Shown piece after piece: positions 38,548 through 58,389 of a stretch of DNA of 64,000 bases (positions are counted from its first letter, which is position 1; the number at the start of each line of letters is the position of its first letter). The stretch is from Setophaga petechia (lineage: Eukaryota > Chordata > Aves > Passeriformes > Parulidae). Position numbers and translations under genes: made by a program. The notes beneath the pieces are model-generated. The model was not told where the DNA came from. It did not search any database and saw nothing but the letters and a program-made list of their open reading frames with translations. Location of the stretch: assembly GCA_024362935.1 (NCBI GenBank), contig JANCRA010000007.1:15408003-15472002 (forward strand), given 5' to 3'.

Positions 38548-38612
38548 CATTCACATTGTAAGCTTTTGGGGACAAAGACAGCTCTCTTCTCTTTCAGCTG
38601 TACATAAGCATC
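38548..38612 (+). mobile_element. Ancient L2/MIR-like tail relic
   Basis: ATTGTAAGCTTTTGGGGACA followed by AAGACAGCTCTCTT and CTGTACATAAGCA resembles the same ancient tail as at 5690-5742. Only the last 65 bp or so are recognisable. Confidence 0.4.
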
Positions 38613-41600
38613 AAACATTTTTTCCACTTTACTCACTAAACTAAATACATGTTTACACTTGCTTTTCAAAACTTTGACATGATTTAGAGGACTGTGTAAC
38701 TGCTATCCTCATTGTAAACAGAGGAGAACAATGTGTAGATAACTAAGATTTTAAGTAAGCAACATTTAAATTACACTTGAAGCCACACCACTGCAGCCTG
38801 AATGAAGCAGACACAACATGCAACTCCACTGAACGCTTTCCAGTGTCATAGGCCAAAACAGCTTCAACAAATGTGTAGGGCAACAATACATGCAGGGCTT
38901 ATTTCCAGCGGGTTGTGCTGTTCAAACGCGCCTGTACAAACTTCCTTTGGGATATCTGTGAAACACAGCGATTTTCCACCACAGAGTGAGTATGATTTTA
39001 GAGTCATCTATATCCAGGCTGCTCATGCTGGACAGAGGCTGCAACACCCATAGATTTTACTTCTTTTTAGTGCAGCAGTAACACAATCAGATGCTCATGA
39101 CTCTTTACCACCACCTTGGAGCAGGTCACAGAAGATCACCAATGACCTGGAAGGCACAGCCCACCAGAACAGACTGAGTTCAGGTAGCTGACACATGGAC
39201 GAGTGAAGAGGGAAATAAAAACAACAGAAGAAAATGTAAATTATGAGGACAGGGAAAGTAAAAACTTTCTATACTCAAGGCAAGTTATTTAGTGTTTTAC
39301 AGTGGTGCCTCAGTTACCAAGCACAACTGGTCCATGTAAAAATAGTTGCAAATGAAAGGCAGAAACCCAGAAGTGAGATGACAGCTTATCAGTAGGCTAA
39401 CTCTCTGCCAGTCCCATTTCTACAATAAGTCTACACAGATGACACCGAGGCAGATGGTGTGCAACATTCTCACATAGAAAAACACTCCTGGAAGGAAGGT
39501 TCCAGGAGAAGAACAGGCTATTTCATGTATCAATTGCCCAGTGTCTGTAAAACCTTGAATAGATTATCTATATGAATAAAATGAGGATTTGTACACCCTG
39601 AGTCAGCCCCTACCCTGTCTGTCCTGCTCCATATGTTTTACAAAGGCAATCATGTTCTGACTCCAGCCTGAATATGCTGCCAAAACCCTCCTACCCTTTC
39701 TAGAATGCAGTCCAAGAGAGAAGGCACTTTCAGGCATAGCAAATATGCCTCCTGACTACAGCACTGGGAGCAATCCTGAACTCCCATGAAATCTGTGCAA
39801 CCGGACTGACCTTACAAATTTAGGGAGCAGTGGGGTGTGTATCCAAGCCCACATTATACTCAGTTTTTAATCTCTAGGTAGCCTTCTTCCTACTTAGCAC
39901 AAGTAGTAGGCAGAAATTTACCAAAATGTTTAAATGTTTAGGTAGCCACAGCACACTGCAAGCACATATCTAATAAATCTGTTAATCAAAGTTTCTGTTC
40001 CATATATATCACAGAGTTAAGTAAACTGAAAATGCAAATGGCTCAAAGAAAAGCTGATGGCTCCATTCTATCCAGCTGGAAGATTATAACTCTTCTGACC
40101 CCCTCATGAAAGTTTTTCATCATATCTCAGATATCTGAAAATCGACTTCCCTATCTAAAGGAAACAACCTGTTGTCCAGTACAGTGATACAGTAAAACAC
40201 CTGACACTGCCAGCAAAGGCCATTACTGATTAACAGCTTGGGGGTGGGAGGAATTTCAGAAACACATTCCAGTATATTAGCAATTCAGGTCACAAATTCT
40301 CTTGGAGCTTTCAGAGAACTTGACGTTCCCAGAGATATCCAAATGGGTCTCCTCTTCGAGTCGAGAGGTCAACACAACACTGGAAGCTTGCACTTAGTGC
40401 GTTTCCTTGAAGAGAGTAACCCACAGCTCCTCTCCCTTAGGCTGCAGTTGTAGAGAAGCATCACTAGATGGAGCCGCACCGTCACAAATCTGATTTATGG
40501 CCGCTGCAAGAATTGTTGCCTCCTACAGTTGTTTGGCCTAAAACTGACACGTTTCAGCACATGCTGATAACTCATCGTCTGAAAGACGGGATGAAATGCT
40601 CTCATTTACAAACGCAAAATGTACGCAGAGAAAGTGACAAGACACTGAATGAAAAAAACCACCAAGAAACCAACAACACTCACAGCTTTCAAAATCAAAT
40701 AAATTTTAGAAGTGAACTGGAAGCTATTTTATCTGCCAAGACAGATCATATGTCTTACTTTGTTCTGCAAATCAGAAATCACAGCAGACTCCCTAGTGAG
40801 TGGCATGATTAGTTGCTGCAAAAGGAATACAAGAGCTCTGGGGGCAAGCTTTGTAAGTAAGCTCTAACACACTAAAAATGCAGTGATAGGCAAACACAAT
40901 TCCCATAAATACCCTGGTGATATACTTAATCCCACATTTAAGATGTACTTTAAAAAGCACTAACACTGACTAAAACTGCGCTGACGTTTGTTTTGCTAGC
41001 ATAGGGAAGTAGCTGATATGTTTTCATCCAAACCTACCAACACACAATTCATCTGGTTTTCTGAAGATAGAATATGTGCCAAAACGGAATTTTTACCAGC
41101 TTTCATCCGACATCTGTGGAGGCCAAGTTGCAACCCAATCCATTCCTATGTATTCCTAGTCAGTGTGCAATGGCACTAATTTCATCTCCCCTACAATGTC
41201 AAAATGATAGATCTCCATATTTTGCTTGTGTTTTCCAAGACCCAGATATTACCAATACTTCACAAAATGAAAACCGAATTGCCAGCCCATCTCCAAAAGG
41301 CACAGAACACAAAAAAAGTTTAGGCTGACATAAAAAAGATTACATAACCACTTGTTACTTATAAACCAACTCCCACAGCAACAGATCTGGCCAGGGATGA
41401 GATCCCTCAACAAGGCTGTTAGGCAGTGGCAAGGGCACTGCTCCACCTCACCCGGAAGGTACTGCAGAAGGGGGCTGAAACAGCAGTGGAGGAAACGAGG
41501 CCCCATTCCCCCTCTCTTGGAGAATCCTCCTTGACTCCCTTCACCTGGAGACTCACATGTCACAAGACTAAAATTCCAAAATCTTACATGCTTTTTGACA

Positions 41601-41676
41601 CCTCAGCTGCAAAGAAACCTGCGTTCTAGGGGAAGGAGAGAGCTCACTTCCCGGGCTAGTTGGAGTACCAAGCCTC

Positions 41677-41724
41677 TTACGAGCATATTTCTGTGAAAAG
41701 CTGCATGAGAGCCCATTACGAGCA
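41677..41724. repeat. Direct repeat of TTACGAGCA upstream of COMTD1
   Basis: TTACGAGCA occurs at 41677-41685 and again at 41716-41724, 39 bp apart, with partly similar sequence after each copy. It sits about 350 bp before the COMTD1 start, at the edge of the CpG island. It could be a duplicated factor site or a decayed local duplication. Confidence 0.4.
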
Positions 41725-42059
41725 CACTTGGGTGTGTTTTGAAACGAAGACTGCAGTGAAGCTGTACCACAACCAGCCTCTGAGGAGGTGGTGGGCACAA
41801 ATCCCCGGTGCTGTCTTTGTCACTTGACGCACCACAACCGAGTATGTCACCGAGAGGAAGGCGCGCACCTCCCGCGGGTGACCCACCCTCTCGCCACCGC
41901 AGCCAGCCCAGGTTCCGGCACGCGGGGACCCTCAGAGCCCCCGGGACGAGCCGAAGCCGCCCACGGGCAGCGCGGCCCCGCCCTCCCGGGCAGGCGGAGC
42001 GCCCCGCACCGCCCCGCGCGTAACCCGGCGGCGCCGCTGCCCTCGCTGCCGGCTCCAAA

Positions 42060-47974
<5,915 letters not shown>

Positions 47975-48215
47975 CTCGAGGAAGCCCAGCAGATGGGAAA
48001 TATCAACCAAATCATCAGGAAAAATGGAGGTGGAACTGTATAAAAAATTCAATTTAATCTATATCTCCACTGGGTAGCATAGCCTGGGAAAGTAGACTTT
48101 AGGAGCAGCTGGATCCTAAGGGCAACTAAGTAGAGAAGAGAGATTTATTATGAGATCTACTATGGTTTCTTACTTTAATTGTGATAAAGGAAATAAACTT
48201 ATGTGAAATTTTCCT
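47975..48215 (+). other. COMTD1: COMTD1 3' UTR with poly(A) signal
   Basis: A canonical AATAAA lies at 48192-48197, 218 nt after the TAA stop. A T-rich stretch with a TGTGAAATTTTCC-like context follows, so cleavage is expected near 48210-48220. No other AATAAA is seen between the stop and this signal. Confidence 0.8.
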
Positions 48216-49337
48216 TGTAAGACAGTGGTTGAAAAAATCCCCCTCTACAGATTGTCCAAGTGCCTCAATACAACAAAGTAATTTTCTGTCCTAGAAGAGC
48301 CTCTTGAGCAACAGAATAATCAGTCAGTACTATCAAAAGGAAAAAAGAAGTACAGTTTATTAATGTTTATAGCCATAATAGAAAAATGGATTTTTAATGA
48401 AATTACATCAAGGAGATTGCTAGCCTTCTCAGACTAAAAATATTGTAAGTCATTCCTTATCTTTGAAGGATACCACAGAACAAGCCTCAAAAAGACATCA
48501 TCTGAAAAAAAAAGTTGTTTTTAAAAGCTTTCCAAAGGACAAACAGTATTCACAATACAGTAACTGTATTCTCTAAGACCTTTTTTGCACAAGAACTGGA
48601 TTTCTTTAGCCTAGGTAACAGTGCAGATAGATTTTTTTTTTTTTAAGTCAGTATGAGGAAAAGCAAACGGGCAAGAAGTAAAGCAAAACAATTCTCCCTC
48701 TTTCCTGCGTCCCTCCCCCTTGCCCCCTCAAAGAAGCAACTTGCCAGATGCTTGTTTCCTAGAAAGATGCAAGCACAGAGTATTGGTGGCAAGCCTGCAG
48801 AAGGATTCTGATTGTTTGACGATGCAATACAGCTGTGACATGGCTGTTCAAACTGTTATTGCAAACAGAGATTCCCTTCCCTAGGCAGCATGTAACAAAA
48901 TTTCAGCCCACAATTCTTTAGTACAGAAAAAAATTGATTAAATAAGGAACTGAAAGTAGGATTTTACAGGCAAAAGCTTCACTGGTAACTGTTTTGGGGG
49001 ACTGATAACACTGGGTATCATATGTGTAGAGGAAAGAGATGTCAGTTTTGTTGACATCCTGAAGGGAATCTGTATCAGAACTAAGAGAATACTTTGTCCA
49101 TTTGCCTAAACAGTGCACTTGAATGACTCGAGACACTGGGGGACAAAGATTTCAGCTGAGTGGCTTGGGTTCTGGTAAGGGGCAGAAGTTCAGAGCATGG
49201 CTATTGCCTGTCTCAGACACTTGCCTTAGCACACTGCGGTGGAGAGCAATGAAGGAAGGAAGCATTGCCTGATGGCTTCAGAGTAGGGTTATGACTGAGG
49301 AGATCTCAATTCTATTTCTGTCACTTCCACTTAAAAC

Positions 49338-49385
49338 CCTGATTCAGCAAAGCATATCAGGATCTGCTTAATTGAGGACTGACTG
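49338..49385. mobile_element. Possible relic of a palindromic ancient DNA transposon
   Basis: CCTGATTCAGCAAAGCATAT then GATCTGCTTAATTGAGGACT resembles the 'attcagcaaagcacttaagc' arm of an old palindromic element common in sauropsids. Only one arm is seen. Confidence 0.25.
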
Positions 49386-52300
49386 CAAAATCCATGTCTG
49401 GGAGAAGGCCAGGACAAGGTGCGTGTTGCCCTTAAATGAGAATTTAAATAGGATATGAAGTTTGCCCAATTTATTTTCTGAGTACAGATTTACCCTCAGA
49501 GCTTCAAACCTCTGCACTCCTCAAATTTCTTCTCTGCATAAAAGAAATGATACCTTATTAAATTCTTAGTGGCTGTAACAGTTCTCAGATGGAGTGGCTG
49601 AAGAAGGGTACAGGATCATTGCACTTTTGCATGCAGAGCTTCTGGCCATGTTCTACTTTGTCCATAGATACCAAAAGAATCCTAAGGGTTAAAAACACAA
49701 AATGGGACACTTTTAACAGCAAGGGTATCTTCTCAAATTTTCCTGCTTTCTGAGGCTAATGGCTGATAAACTTACGCAAACTAGAAGCTGTTAAGAATAC
49801 ATACCCTGCCCTAAAAGTACCATGGTGGCTCTTCCCAAACATGGAGAAGTCATTGGAAGTCATCAATCACAGACTCTGCAACTCTTTTACTACTATTTTC
49901 CAGGTTGCAAGAATCCTCCTAGTGAAGCTGTGCCAAAAATGGGCAAGCATCATGAGTATTTTTGCAAGAAACTAGAGTTTAGCAACTTTCAAAACCAGAT
50001 ACAAGCACTCATAGTTGAATAATTTAAAAATAACTATTCTTTCTGTGGTGGGAACTAGCAAAGTCCCTATTACCTATGCTAGAGGAAGAACTATCAAATG
50101 CCTGAGGCTAAAGCCATGTGCAGCAGCCAACTATCATTTTGCCTCTGCTTTGGGCTCCGTTCCATTTTAAATATGCAGATCATAATGTGAGTATTTCATC
50201 AAACCTGTCTCCATCCTGATCACCTAATTACCATTAGAAAGAATAGCAATGTGTCCCTAAACTATAGATTGATGAGCCATCTGTAAGTGGAAACAAAGAG
50301 CAGAAGGAAGCTTAATTGAATCAAATATTTAGAATACATTACTCTATCTTGTAGTTACTCAGAAACTGGCCTTCTCTTCAGGCTTCTGTCCTGCACATCT
50401 GGAATTCATCACTGCTAACTGCATTTGATCCTTCACCCTTACTATGAAATGACTGTTGATAATATATAATCATGGTTTAATTTGAGTGCTGAATCGGCTA
50501 TGGGGAATTTGTGGGGCAATGAGAATTTAGGCTTTCATTAGCTGATGAGAATGGGCCACCCAATAACACTATGCCAACTCTTTGTCTCTCTCTAATGGAG
50601 ACACCAGGTATGGAAGCTCTTGAATCTGCTGGGTCTGCTCACCCCTCTCAGGCAATGCACCTGCCTGAGCTACTGCTCGCACTGTAGAGGCTCAGGATTT
50701 TCTGCCCCAGAAGAGCTGACCCAGGGGCACAGCTGCTGCCCAAACCCTCCCAGCCCAGCTGTTCCTGCAATACCAACATCTCTTCTGCTTGCAAAAGAGG
50801 ATCCCAGCCAGCACAGGTGACAAATGTACAGCTGGGACTTGCTCAGAAGCAAATGGGGCTGAAGGATGGGTCATTAACAGAAAAGAATGAAACAACAATG
50901 AAAAAAAGAATTCCCCCTAGTGTGGTAACTCCCAGAAGCCACCACGAGAATTAAAGCATGTAATCCTAGCTGCTGGTTAGGTATCAGAGCCTCTGCTCCA
51001 AAGGTACACATTCAAAATGGTATGGTATGATATTTACAGGGAAGGGAACTGAAGACTTTAAGAGCAGGCTTTGCATCTCTACTAGCTAATTAAATGAGCA
51101 GGACTGAGACTAAATGCTCAGAAATCTAGAGAGAAGGCTACCCAAAAAAACCAGCTCATTGTCCAAGGACAGACACAGGGCTCAAGGCTCAGTTCTGCAT
51201 TTTCAATGCTGCAGCTTTTAATCCTGCTGGGACATTGGGGGATGATGCAGGGAGTATCTTCAGTCTCTCATGTTACTAAAGAAACCAGTGGCCTAAAGAA
51301 AAACCGGGCTACTGAGTGTAACATAACTTTCAGGCATTTACTGAACCTCTGACACCACTGTCAGTCCTTCTTTTAACAAACTCAAGTGTTTTTCATCAGC
51401 AGCTGTGTGGGGCTTAGTTGCTAGCTGGGGTTAACCACAACACCCTACTAGCTGAGATTAATACAGCTTGGTTTTATCCATCCCATCTACTGAAAGAGCA
51501 GATGTCTCCTCCACTGAAGAAGGTGACCGTGCTGAGTGGCTCCATCCCTTCTTCCGTAGAACAGCCAGACCAACACAGCAGAACAACCTGAAACATCCCA
51601 CACACAAACAATCTGGGCCCATTTCTGTGTGGTTTGCTGCACATTTGATTTTGATGCTCATTCCATTTTAATGGGAGAGGTAGCACTGTCATGGCCTTCC
51701 CAGAATGAAAAAGTGGGAATCACAAATAAAACAAGAAGCATCTTTGGGAAGGGATTGTTGATGACATCCCAAACAAGCACTGAGCGAGAGAATGACAAAG
51801 CTGATTTTTCCCCCTGTGCTAACCTAAGAGCTGCAAATGAGCATTTCCTGCCACAGTGAGCACTGAAGCTTCTTCAGAGAAGCTTACAGAAATTCTTTTG
51901 TTTCCTAACTCATCACTTGCTCTGCTCTCTGGTCTGCTAAGCCTTTTCCCAGGGTTGTGGCATTTCTCTGCTGCTGCATATTGTGCCAGTGATCTGCACT
52001 AGATGAAAAGGCTCTGCACAAATATAAAGCATTACCTCTGCATAATTCTAATCACACAAAATTGGCCTCATGCATTTGCAGCTACTCATGGTTTCTAAGT
52101 CACCTGTTTTATAATAATTTCTGAAGCAATGCTTTGAAAAAGGAAATGAACAAACATAAAACCTGCAAAAGAGGGAAATGAATGGGAGATTTCAGACAAG
52201 TTATTTATCTTCCTTTTTGGCTCAGTGCAATACTGTAGGGATAAGCACATAACTAGCTGCTTTAATATTTACTCTGATTATAAGAAAAATAAACATTGAT

Positions 52301-53319
52301 GATAAGTCACTGCTTTCCAGGATTAGATTTCATATTTTAGAGACTGCTTTAAATTAATGCAGAAGCAAACATTATCTTTTCTTCTTATTCATATATTTCC
52401 CTAATGAGTTCCAAGCAAATTGTGCCTACTTATATTTTATGATTTTAAATAATTAAAACATTTTATGGAGGCAACTAAAATTCTCCCCAGAGTTAGCAGA
52501 AAGATTATTGATTGAACAGATCTCAGGCTACAAGGAAAAAATTATTATTTAGTTTAAAGGCTCGTAATTTTATTCCTATTCACCTACTAAAAAACCAAGA
52601 GACTGTGCATTTTTCCAGCAACCTTTTGAGTTATGCTGGGGTAGGGACTTGGGTTATGTTGGTGAGATGAAAGTAGTAACTTTTTGACATCATGAAATTA
52701 GATTTCAGAAGATAGTTAATGAGAAAGCGTTATTGCTGCTGTCACAAGTAAATGCAATACCTAAATACTGCACACCCACACAACACCACAGCATTCATTA
52801 CCCAAGAAAAGCCATACTGTACATTCACAACACCAAGAATTTTAATCAAATCCACAAATACAAAACATTAACAGAAGAAATCCACTCTCAGAGAGGACTG
52901 GTTCACAGGCTGTCATGTCATGTGGCATGGCCAGAGAAGTCCATAGGGTTATGGCCCAGATGTCACTGTCCTGTAGTACAACAGCCAAACACCCAGCAAC
53001 AGAAAAGGGGAATTCTTCCAGCATGAAAAGCAAACAAGCCACCAAAAAAAAAAAAAAACCAAAACCAAATCTAAAAGAGACAAATGCATTTTAAAACAAA
53101 GGTGCAAAGAAACCTTCACAATAAGGGAAATGGATACCTGCAAATTCAAATAGAAATAACAGCTGCAGGTAAAATTTAGGCTTATTTTTAAGGAACCTTA
53201 TGCTTGTCCATGATGTCACCTTATATCTTTTGCTGTGTGGGGTTTTAGAAAGCAAACATTAGGAGTTTACTTTTAAAGGTAACCAAAGCATGTAACTCCT
53301 TGGAATAGCAAAAAAATTC

Positions 53320-53358
53320 AAAACCAACCAACCAAAAGAAAGCAACCAACCAACCAGA
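53320..53358. repeat. Degenerate (CCAA)n simple repeat
   Basis: Two clusters of CCAA units, ACCAACCAACC and CAACCAACCAACC, are separated by an A-rich spacer. A fifteen-A run lies nearby at 53044-53058. Confidence 0.8.
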
Positions 53359-56300
53359 AAAGACCCAAAACACCTACAATACTTACTCAAAAATGCTGAT
53401 TCCGAGCATTATTTTTACCCTGCATTCCATGTCTGACCCTTTTTCTCGCAACAGTGAAATTCACCCAGGCTGTGGCTCACAGCTCTCAATGTTCACTCCA
53501 TAAGGTATGTATTTTTCCATCTGCCTGCCAGAAGTCAGTGCTGCTGATATCTGCAACAAATCAAAACCTGGAAAGCCGAGGAGCAGAAACAGCTGCAATG
53601 AGCAGAACTGGAAAGCTTTGTCAGACAACAGTGGACACCTTTGGATTCAAGGAGAGGTGTAAAGACTACATGGGGTCGGGGAGGGAGTGGGCAGTGAGAT
53701 CTCTCTCTGCTCTATGTGGAGGGACACATATCTGTCTCCAGCTATGGCACTGTTCAGCTCCACAGAGGTGAAAAAGAGTCCCTCAGGTGCCCTCACCAGC
53801 TTCCACCCAGTTACCAATGTATCCTCAGCTTCCTGGGCACATCAGCAGAGTTTTGGCATGTCATTTCCAGTGTCACCTTCAACATCCTCCAGCCATCTAA
53901 ATGTCAGCTGTGTAAAATGCTCTCCCAAGACACTTAATCCATCTTTTCTATGTAGTGTAATTAGTGGGGTCATTCCAAAGCAGAAAGCCACAGTTGACTA
54001 TGCAACTACTGTGCCATCATGCATTATATCAAAGAGATTAACACAACCTGAAAGAAAAAGCAGAGCCCTCCATAGTTTTCTTTAAGCAGCAGATTATGCT
54101 GCTAGATTATGTTCCAGTGAGCCTCAAACCATCCACAGTGAAGAGAAGCATTAATTCACTATCCAAGTACAAGTACAAAACAAAACACACTAGGTCAAAG
54201 TCCTGACAAAATTATTCCTGTACAAAAATCTGGAGTTTCTCCACGGATGTTTAGAGCCAGCTTCTATATCACCACCTCTGGATCTTCCCCCAGTTATTGT
54301 GGATTTTAGGCACAGTCATTTCTTGGGAGCTATTCCTACCAACAGGCAGGAGTCCCTCTCCTCAGGTCAGGAGGACTATCAAGACCCCATAAGGTGTCCT
54401 GCAGAATATCTGTGCCACAGCACCAAAGCTGAGCTCCCTTGGCCCTGTCCAGGTCTGCTGCATGGGATCATCCTTACAATTCTGATCCAAGATACCACTG
54501 AAGACTTACTCAAAGGAGGCAAAAGCACAGACAGACACATTTAATCAACACCCACAGACCCAGCACTTAAATTCCTTCTGTCATTACAGAAGGTGTCTCA
54601 GGTACCATCAAGCCCATCTCATGCCCCTCTCTCATGCAGCTTTGGTTACTGTGATGGCTGCTACCAAGTTTTCCTTTCTTGATTTTCAGTGTTGTCACTC
54701 ACCATAGAATGAGTCACCCTTTAGCTTAAGCTGAAGTTCAAGTGTATATTAAACTTCCAGACACAGACTATGGTAAACTCTTAATGAATACTTTAGATGT
54801 GCAGATAGGATCTGTCTGCCTGATGACCTGAGGAACCATTTATGGCCATCTCTACATAAACTACACTAAAGCTACATGATTAAGGCTGCAAAGATAAGCA
54901 CTGACTATGTTGCAAAAGACTCATCAAACTTGCACAAGCAATCAATTTTGACAGCCCTTACTACATGTAAGCATTATAATATAGATTTTAATTTTATGAT
55001 CAAACATTTCTGAATTCAACCTTTGATGTGGTCCCTCCTGACCTTATTGGGTTTCATATTTAGTTTTTTGCCTTCAGGCTAATAAACTGAGAACCTATAA
55101 CAGGAAAATAGCTGGCTTTTGGCAGTCTATGCCAGTAGAAGATTCCTAGATCTCAGAAGGGCCAAGCAGCTTTGTGCTGTGGTCATAATTCTCTATCAAA
55201 AGAAGTAGACAAAATCAGGGAATCACCAGCACAAGTTTCAACTTCCTTTTCTGTGTTTAAGTATCTTAATTTTTTGCTTTGGATTTATCTTACTTCATAA
55301 AAGAACATTAGAATATGACAGCTACAGCAACACAATCATTTCAGCTAACTCCTTGTACTTTTTCTCCGGGGAGTTAAAGGATGTAAGTCAAAGGAAAGAA
55401 AAACTGAGGAGAAGTAACACTTCTGAGGAGAAATACTTTATCCTATAAAGTATTAAACTTAGAGCCTTTTTTCTTCTGGAAAGTTCACATTTTGAATGCT
55501 TTTCTCCTCGTCAGCTGTTTTGCCCCTTGATGTTATGCAGGCCGAGCTCTTTGTGCCTGTAACCCTGCCCTCAGGTATCCCCCAGCTGCTGTGCAGGCAG
55601 CTCAGCCCATGGGCCAAGGCAGGCCTGTACCCATTCCCACCCAAGGACACACAGCCTCTCTCTGCAGTGTGGCCACCGCGTGCCCCAGACCCCCCAGACC
55701 AGGCACATGTGACACTCCATGTTTTTAATTCAGGAAATCCCAGACAGAAACAGGAGGGCAATCTCATTTCATCAACAAGAAGCACAGTCAGCTGAACACA
55801 ACAGGTTTGTAAGGCAGTAGGCTCGTGCTTTCTAGAGCCCTGCTCTGCTCACCAGTGGCTTATGCTTTGCCAAACCAGAGAGGGGCCAAGGACAAGAACC
55901 TCGCATGCACTCCTCTGGCACTGGGGTGTGCTGGGAGTTAGGAGGAGCTGTGCCCAGGAGAAGCTGCTACTAATCACTGTGCTGGGACTCCGTGTACACC
56001 TCTGCTACAGCTGCCCACACAGAAAAGGAAATGTTAGGAAATGGGACTCCAAGCCAGATTGTTTTGAGAAAGAGAAGGTGTTTTAGTTAGGTTGTGCTGT
56101 TTTGGCAAAGAGGCTAGCAAAACTGCTACATCAGTGTTCCCCTATGAACTCACCTTATCTTGCCATGATAAAACTAAACCAGGGGAGCTTCAAGCTATTT
56201 AAGTTAACTGCAAACAAATTCAACACAAGCTCACATACTCTAAGTGCAGAGAGGACGTGTGCTACAAAGAATTAAAACTCATCCAAGAACCTACCAGTCT

Positions 56301-57246
56301 TGCACCAGGACTGAATGCTGCAGCAGATTTCCTAAGATACTTCAAAAGACTAATACAAAAGTAAAATATTTTCTCAAACACAGTGGAAGAAATCAGCCTT
56401 CTAAGACTGCAATATTAGCCCACATCCACAGTAAATTAGCACATGAAGACTATTTGTGAGTTGCAGTTCTCTTAAAACGTTTCATAAAACATTGATTCCT
56501 GAAACACAGACACACACACTTACCTAGTGCCGTCTCACTCAGGGCAAATTCTGCAGCTGACAGCATAGAAGGCTTGCCACATCCAGGGAATGTCTGTCAA
56601 AGCTGGTTCTGTTCAGCCCAGCAAATGAACATCTCAGGTATGAATGACAGCAAGAGCTGCTACACACTTCATCACAATGGGCAGGATTCTGTCAGGGCTA
56701 AGAGACACACAGTGCACCCCACCACCAAGAGAAAGCAAAAAAACCTCCCTACCCTACTCCCCAGAGCACATGCTGACAAATTAGAGAAATGAAAACACCT
56801 GTCAATTTAGCCCGGGGCCAGGCTCAGCCCCAGGGCAGCTGGCAATACACCCGTTTCTCTGACTCCCCAGGAGCTGAGTGGTTCAACACAACTGGCAAAG
56901 AGGTGTTTGCATGATGTGCTTGGAAGGGAAACGAAGCCCCAACGACCAACGAGGCTCCCCAAAGAGAACAAGGTGAGGCAACAGCCAGGAAGAGGCCGTG
57001 GGAACCTTGGGGCAACATCATGGATGCACTAGTCTTCTGGTTTTATCCAGGAAAGACAAATTTTGTATGAACAAAACAGCCCAAACAAAAAATGTGTCTG
57101 CTCCCCATCCTCATCTGCAATATTTTGCACAGCAGCTTTCTAACAGCCCCTCTGTGTGAAGAGGATGGTGGCACTGTCACTCCTCACAACAGCACTAACG
57201 ACTTCTGCCCCATGGCACCAGCAGCTCAAAGACTGCTGTTTCACCA

Positions 57247-57895
57247 CAGCATCACAGAATCACCAAAGCAATTAGGTTGGAAAAGACATCTGAGATCATT
57301 GAGTCCAACCTGTGACCAAACACCCCTGTGTCAACAAGACCATGGCACCGAGTGCCATGTCCAGTCTTTTCTTAAGTACCTCCTAGGACAGACCCTCCCT
57401 GGGCAGTCTATTCCAATATTTAATCACCTTTTCTGTGAAGAAATTCCCCCTAATATCTTAAGCTAAACCTCCCATAGTGCAGCTTGAGGCTATGTTGTCT
57501 CATCCTGTCACCAGTTGCCCAGGAGAAGAGGCTGACCCCAGCCTGGCTACACCCTCCTTTCAAGTAGTTGTAGATAGTGATACGGTCACCCCTGAGCCTC
57601 CTTTTCTCCAGGCTAAACAACCCCAGCTCCCTCAGCTGCTTCTCTTAGGATTTATGCTGTAGACCTTTCACCAGCTCTGCTGCCCTTCTCTGGACATGCT
57701 CCAGCACCTCACTGTTCTTCCTGAGCTGAGGGGCCCAGAACCAGACGCAGTGCTCAAGATGTGGCCTCACCAGTGCCCAAAGGGACAATCACTTCCCTAG
57801 TTCTTCTGATCATATAGTTTCTCATACAAACCAGGATGCCATTGGCATTCTTGGCCACCTGGGCACACTGCTGGCCACATCCACATGGGACAGGC
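57247..57895 (-). mobile_element. CR1 LINE, 5'-truncated
   Basis: The copy starts on the + strand with ATCACAGAATCACC and contains GGTTGGAAAAGACAT, GAGTCCAACC, the CTCCAGGCTAAACAACCCCA block and CAGGATGCCATTGGC, in CR1 order. It covers the 3' UTR and the C-terminal end of ORF2 in reverse. It is less decayed than the 18.4-19.9 kb copy. The right-hand end, around the GCACACTGCTGGCCACA block, is approximate. Confidence 0.93.
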
Positions 57896-58389
57896 CCTTA
57901 GCAGACTTGCTAGGCTCTCTTCCCTGTCCCCATGCTCCAGTGGGTTGATTGACACAATCAAGTGCAATTACAATAAATAGCAATTAATAAATTACCATTA
58001 ATTGTGATGGGGGAAGAGTTAGTGAGCGACCACACAGTAGCAGTGTGAGGTCCCTGGGCTGTGGCCATGAACCCACACTTCTAACATGTCCTGTGGCCAC
58101 CACAGCGTTGGTCCAGCCCCACCACACTGCCTGATGCCACCAGACATGGGAATATCACCGGTCAGCAACGTTTTGAATCCTTCCCCTTTGCCTGCTGGGT
58201 TTTGGCAGCTGGTGTGCCCTGTCCTCCTGCCAGCAAGTGTTTCTTATAGCCAAGGGTGGCCAGAACATTTCTTTGCAAATCAAGGTATCTTAAGCCATTT
58301 GAGGATTTATTCTAGAAAAGTACAGTCACGTCAGGGGCTGAGCAGCAGTCGGAAAGACATCTTGTTGCGTTAATTAATTGCTTTTAGAC

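Larger units (their letters stand above)
34661..41640. other. Intergenic sequence upstream of COMTD1
   Basis: AT-rich. Contains the 17-bp duplication at 35642, a repeat-free block at 36110-37150 and an L2-like tail at 38548. No exon was identified. Confidence 0.5.
48216..57246. other. Intergenic sequence downstream of COMTD1
   Basis: No gene was recognised. It holds a possible transposon relic near 49338, an AT-rich repeat-free block at 52200-52560, a CCAA repeat at 53320 and a GC-enriched patch at about 55500-55720. Confidence 0.5.

Noticed and set aside
55459..55795. GC-enriched patch with open frames of 108 (-) and 99 (+) codons
   Set aside because: CpG content is low, both strands are open together, and the products show no recognisable domain.
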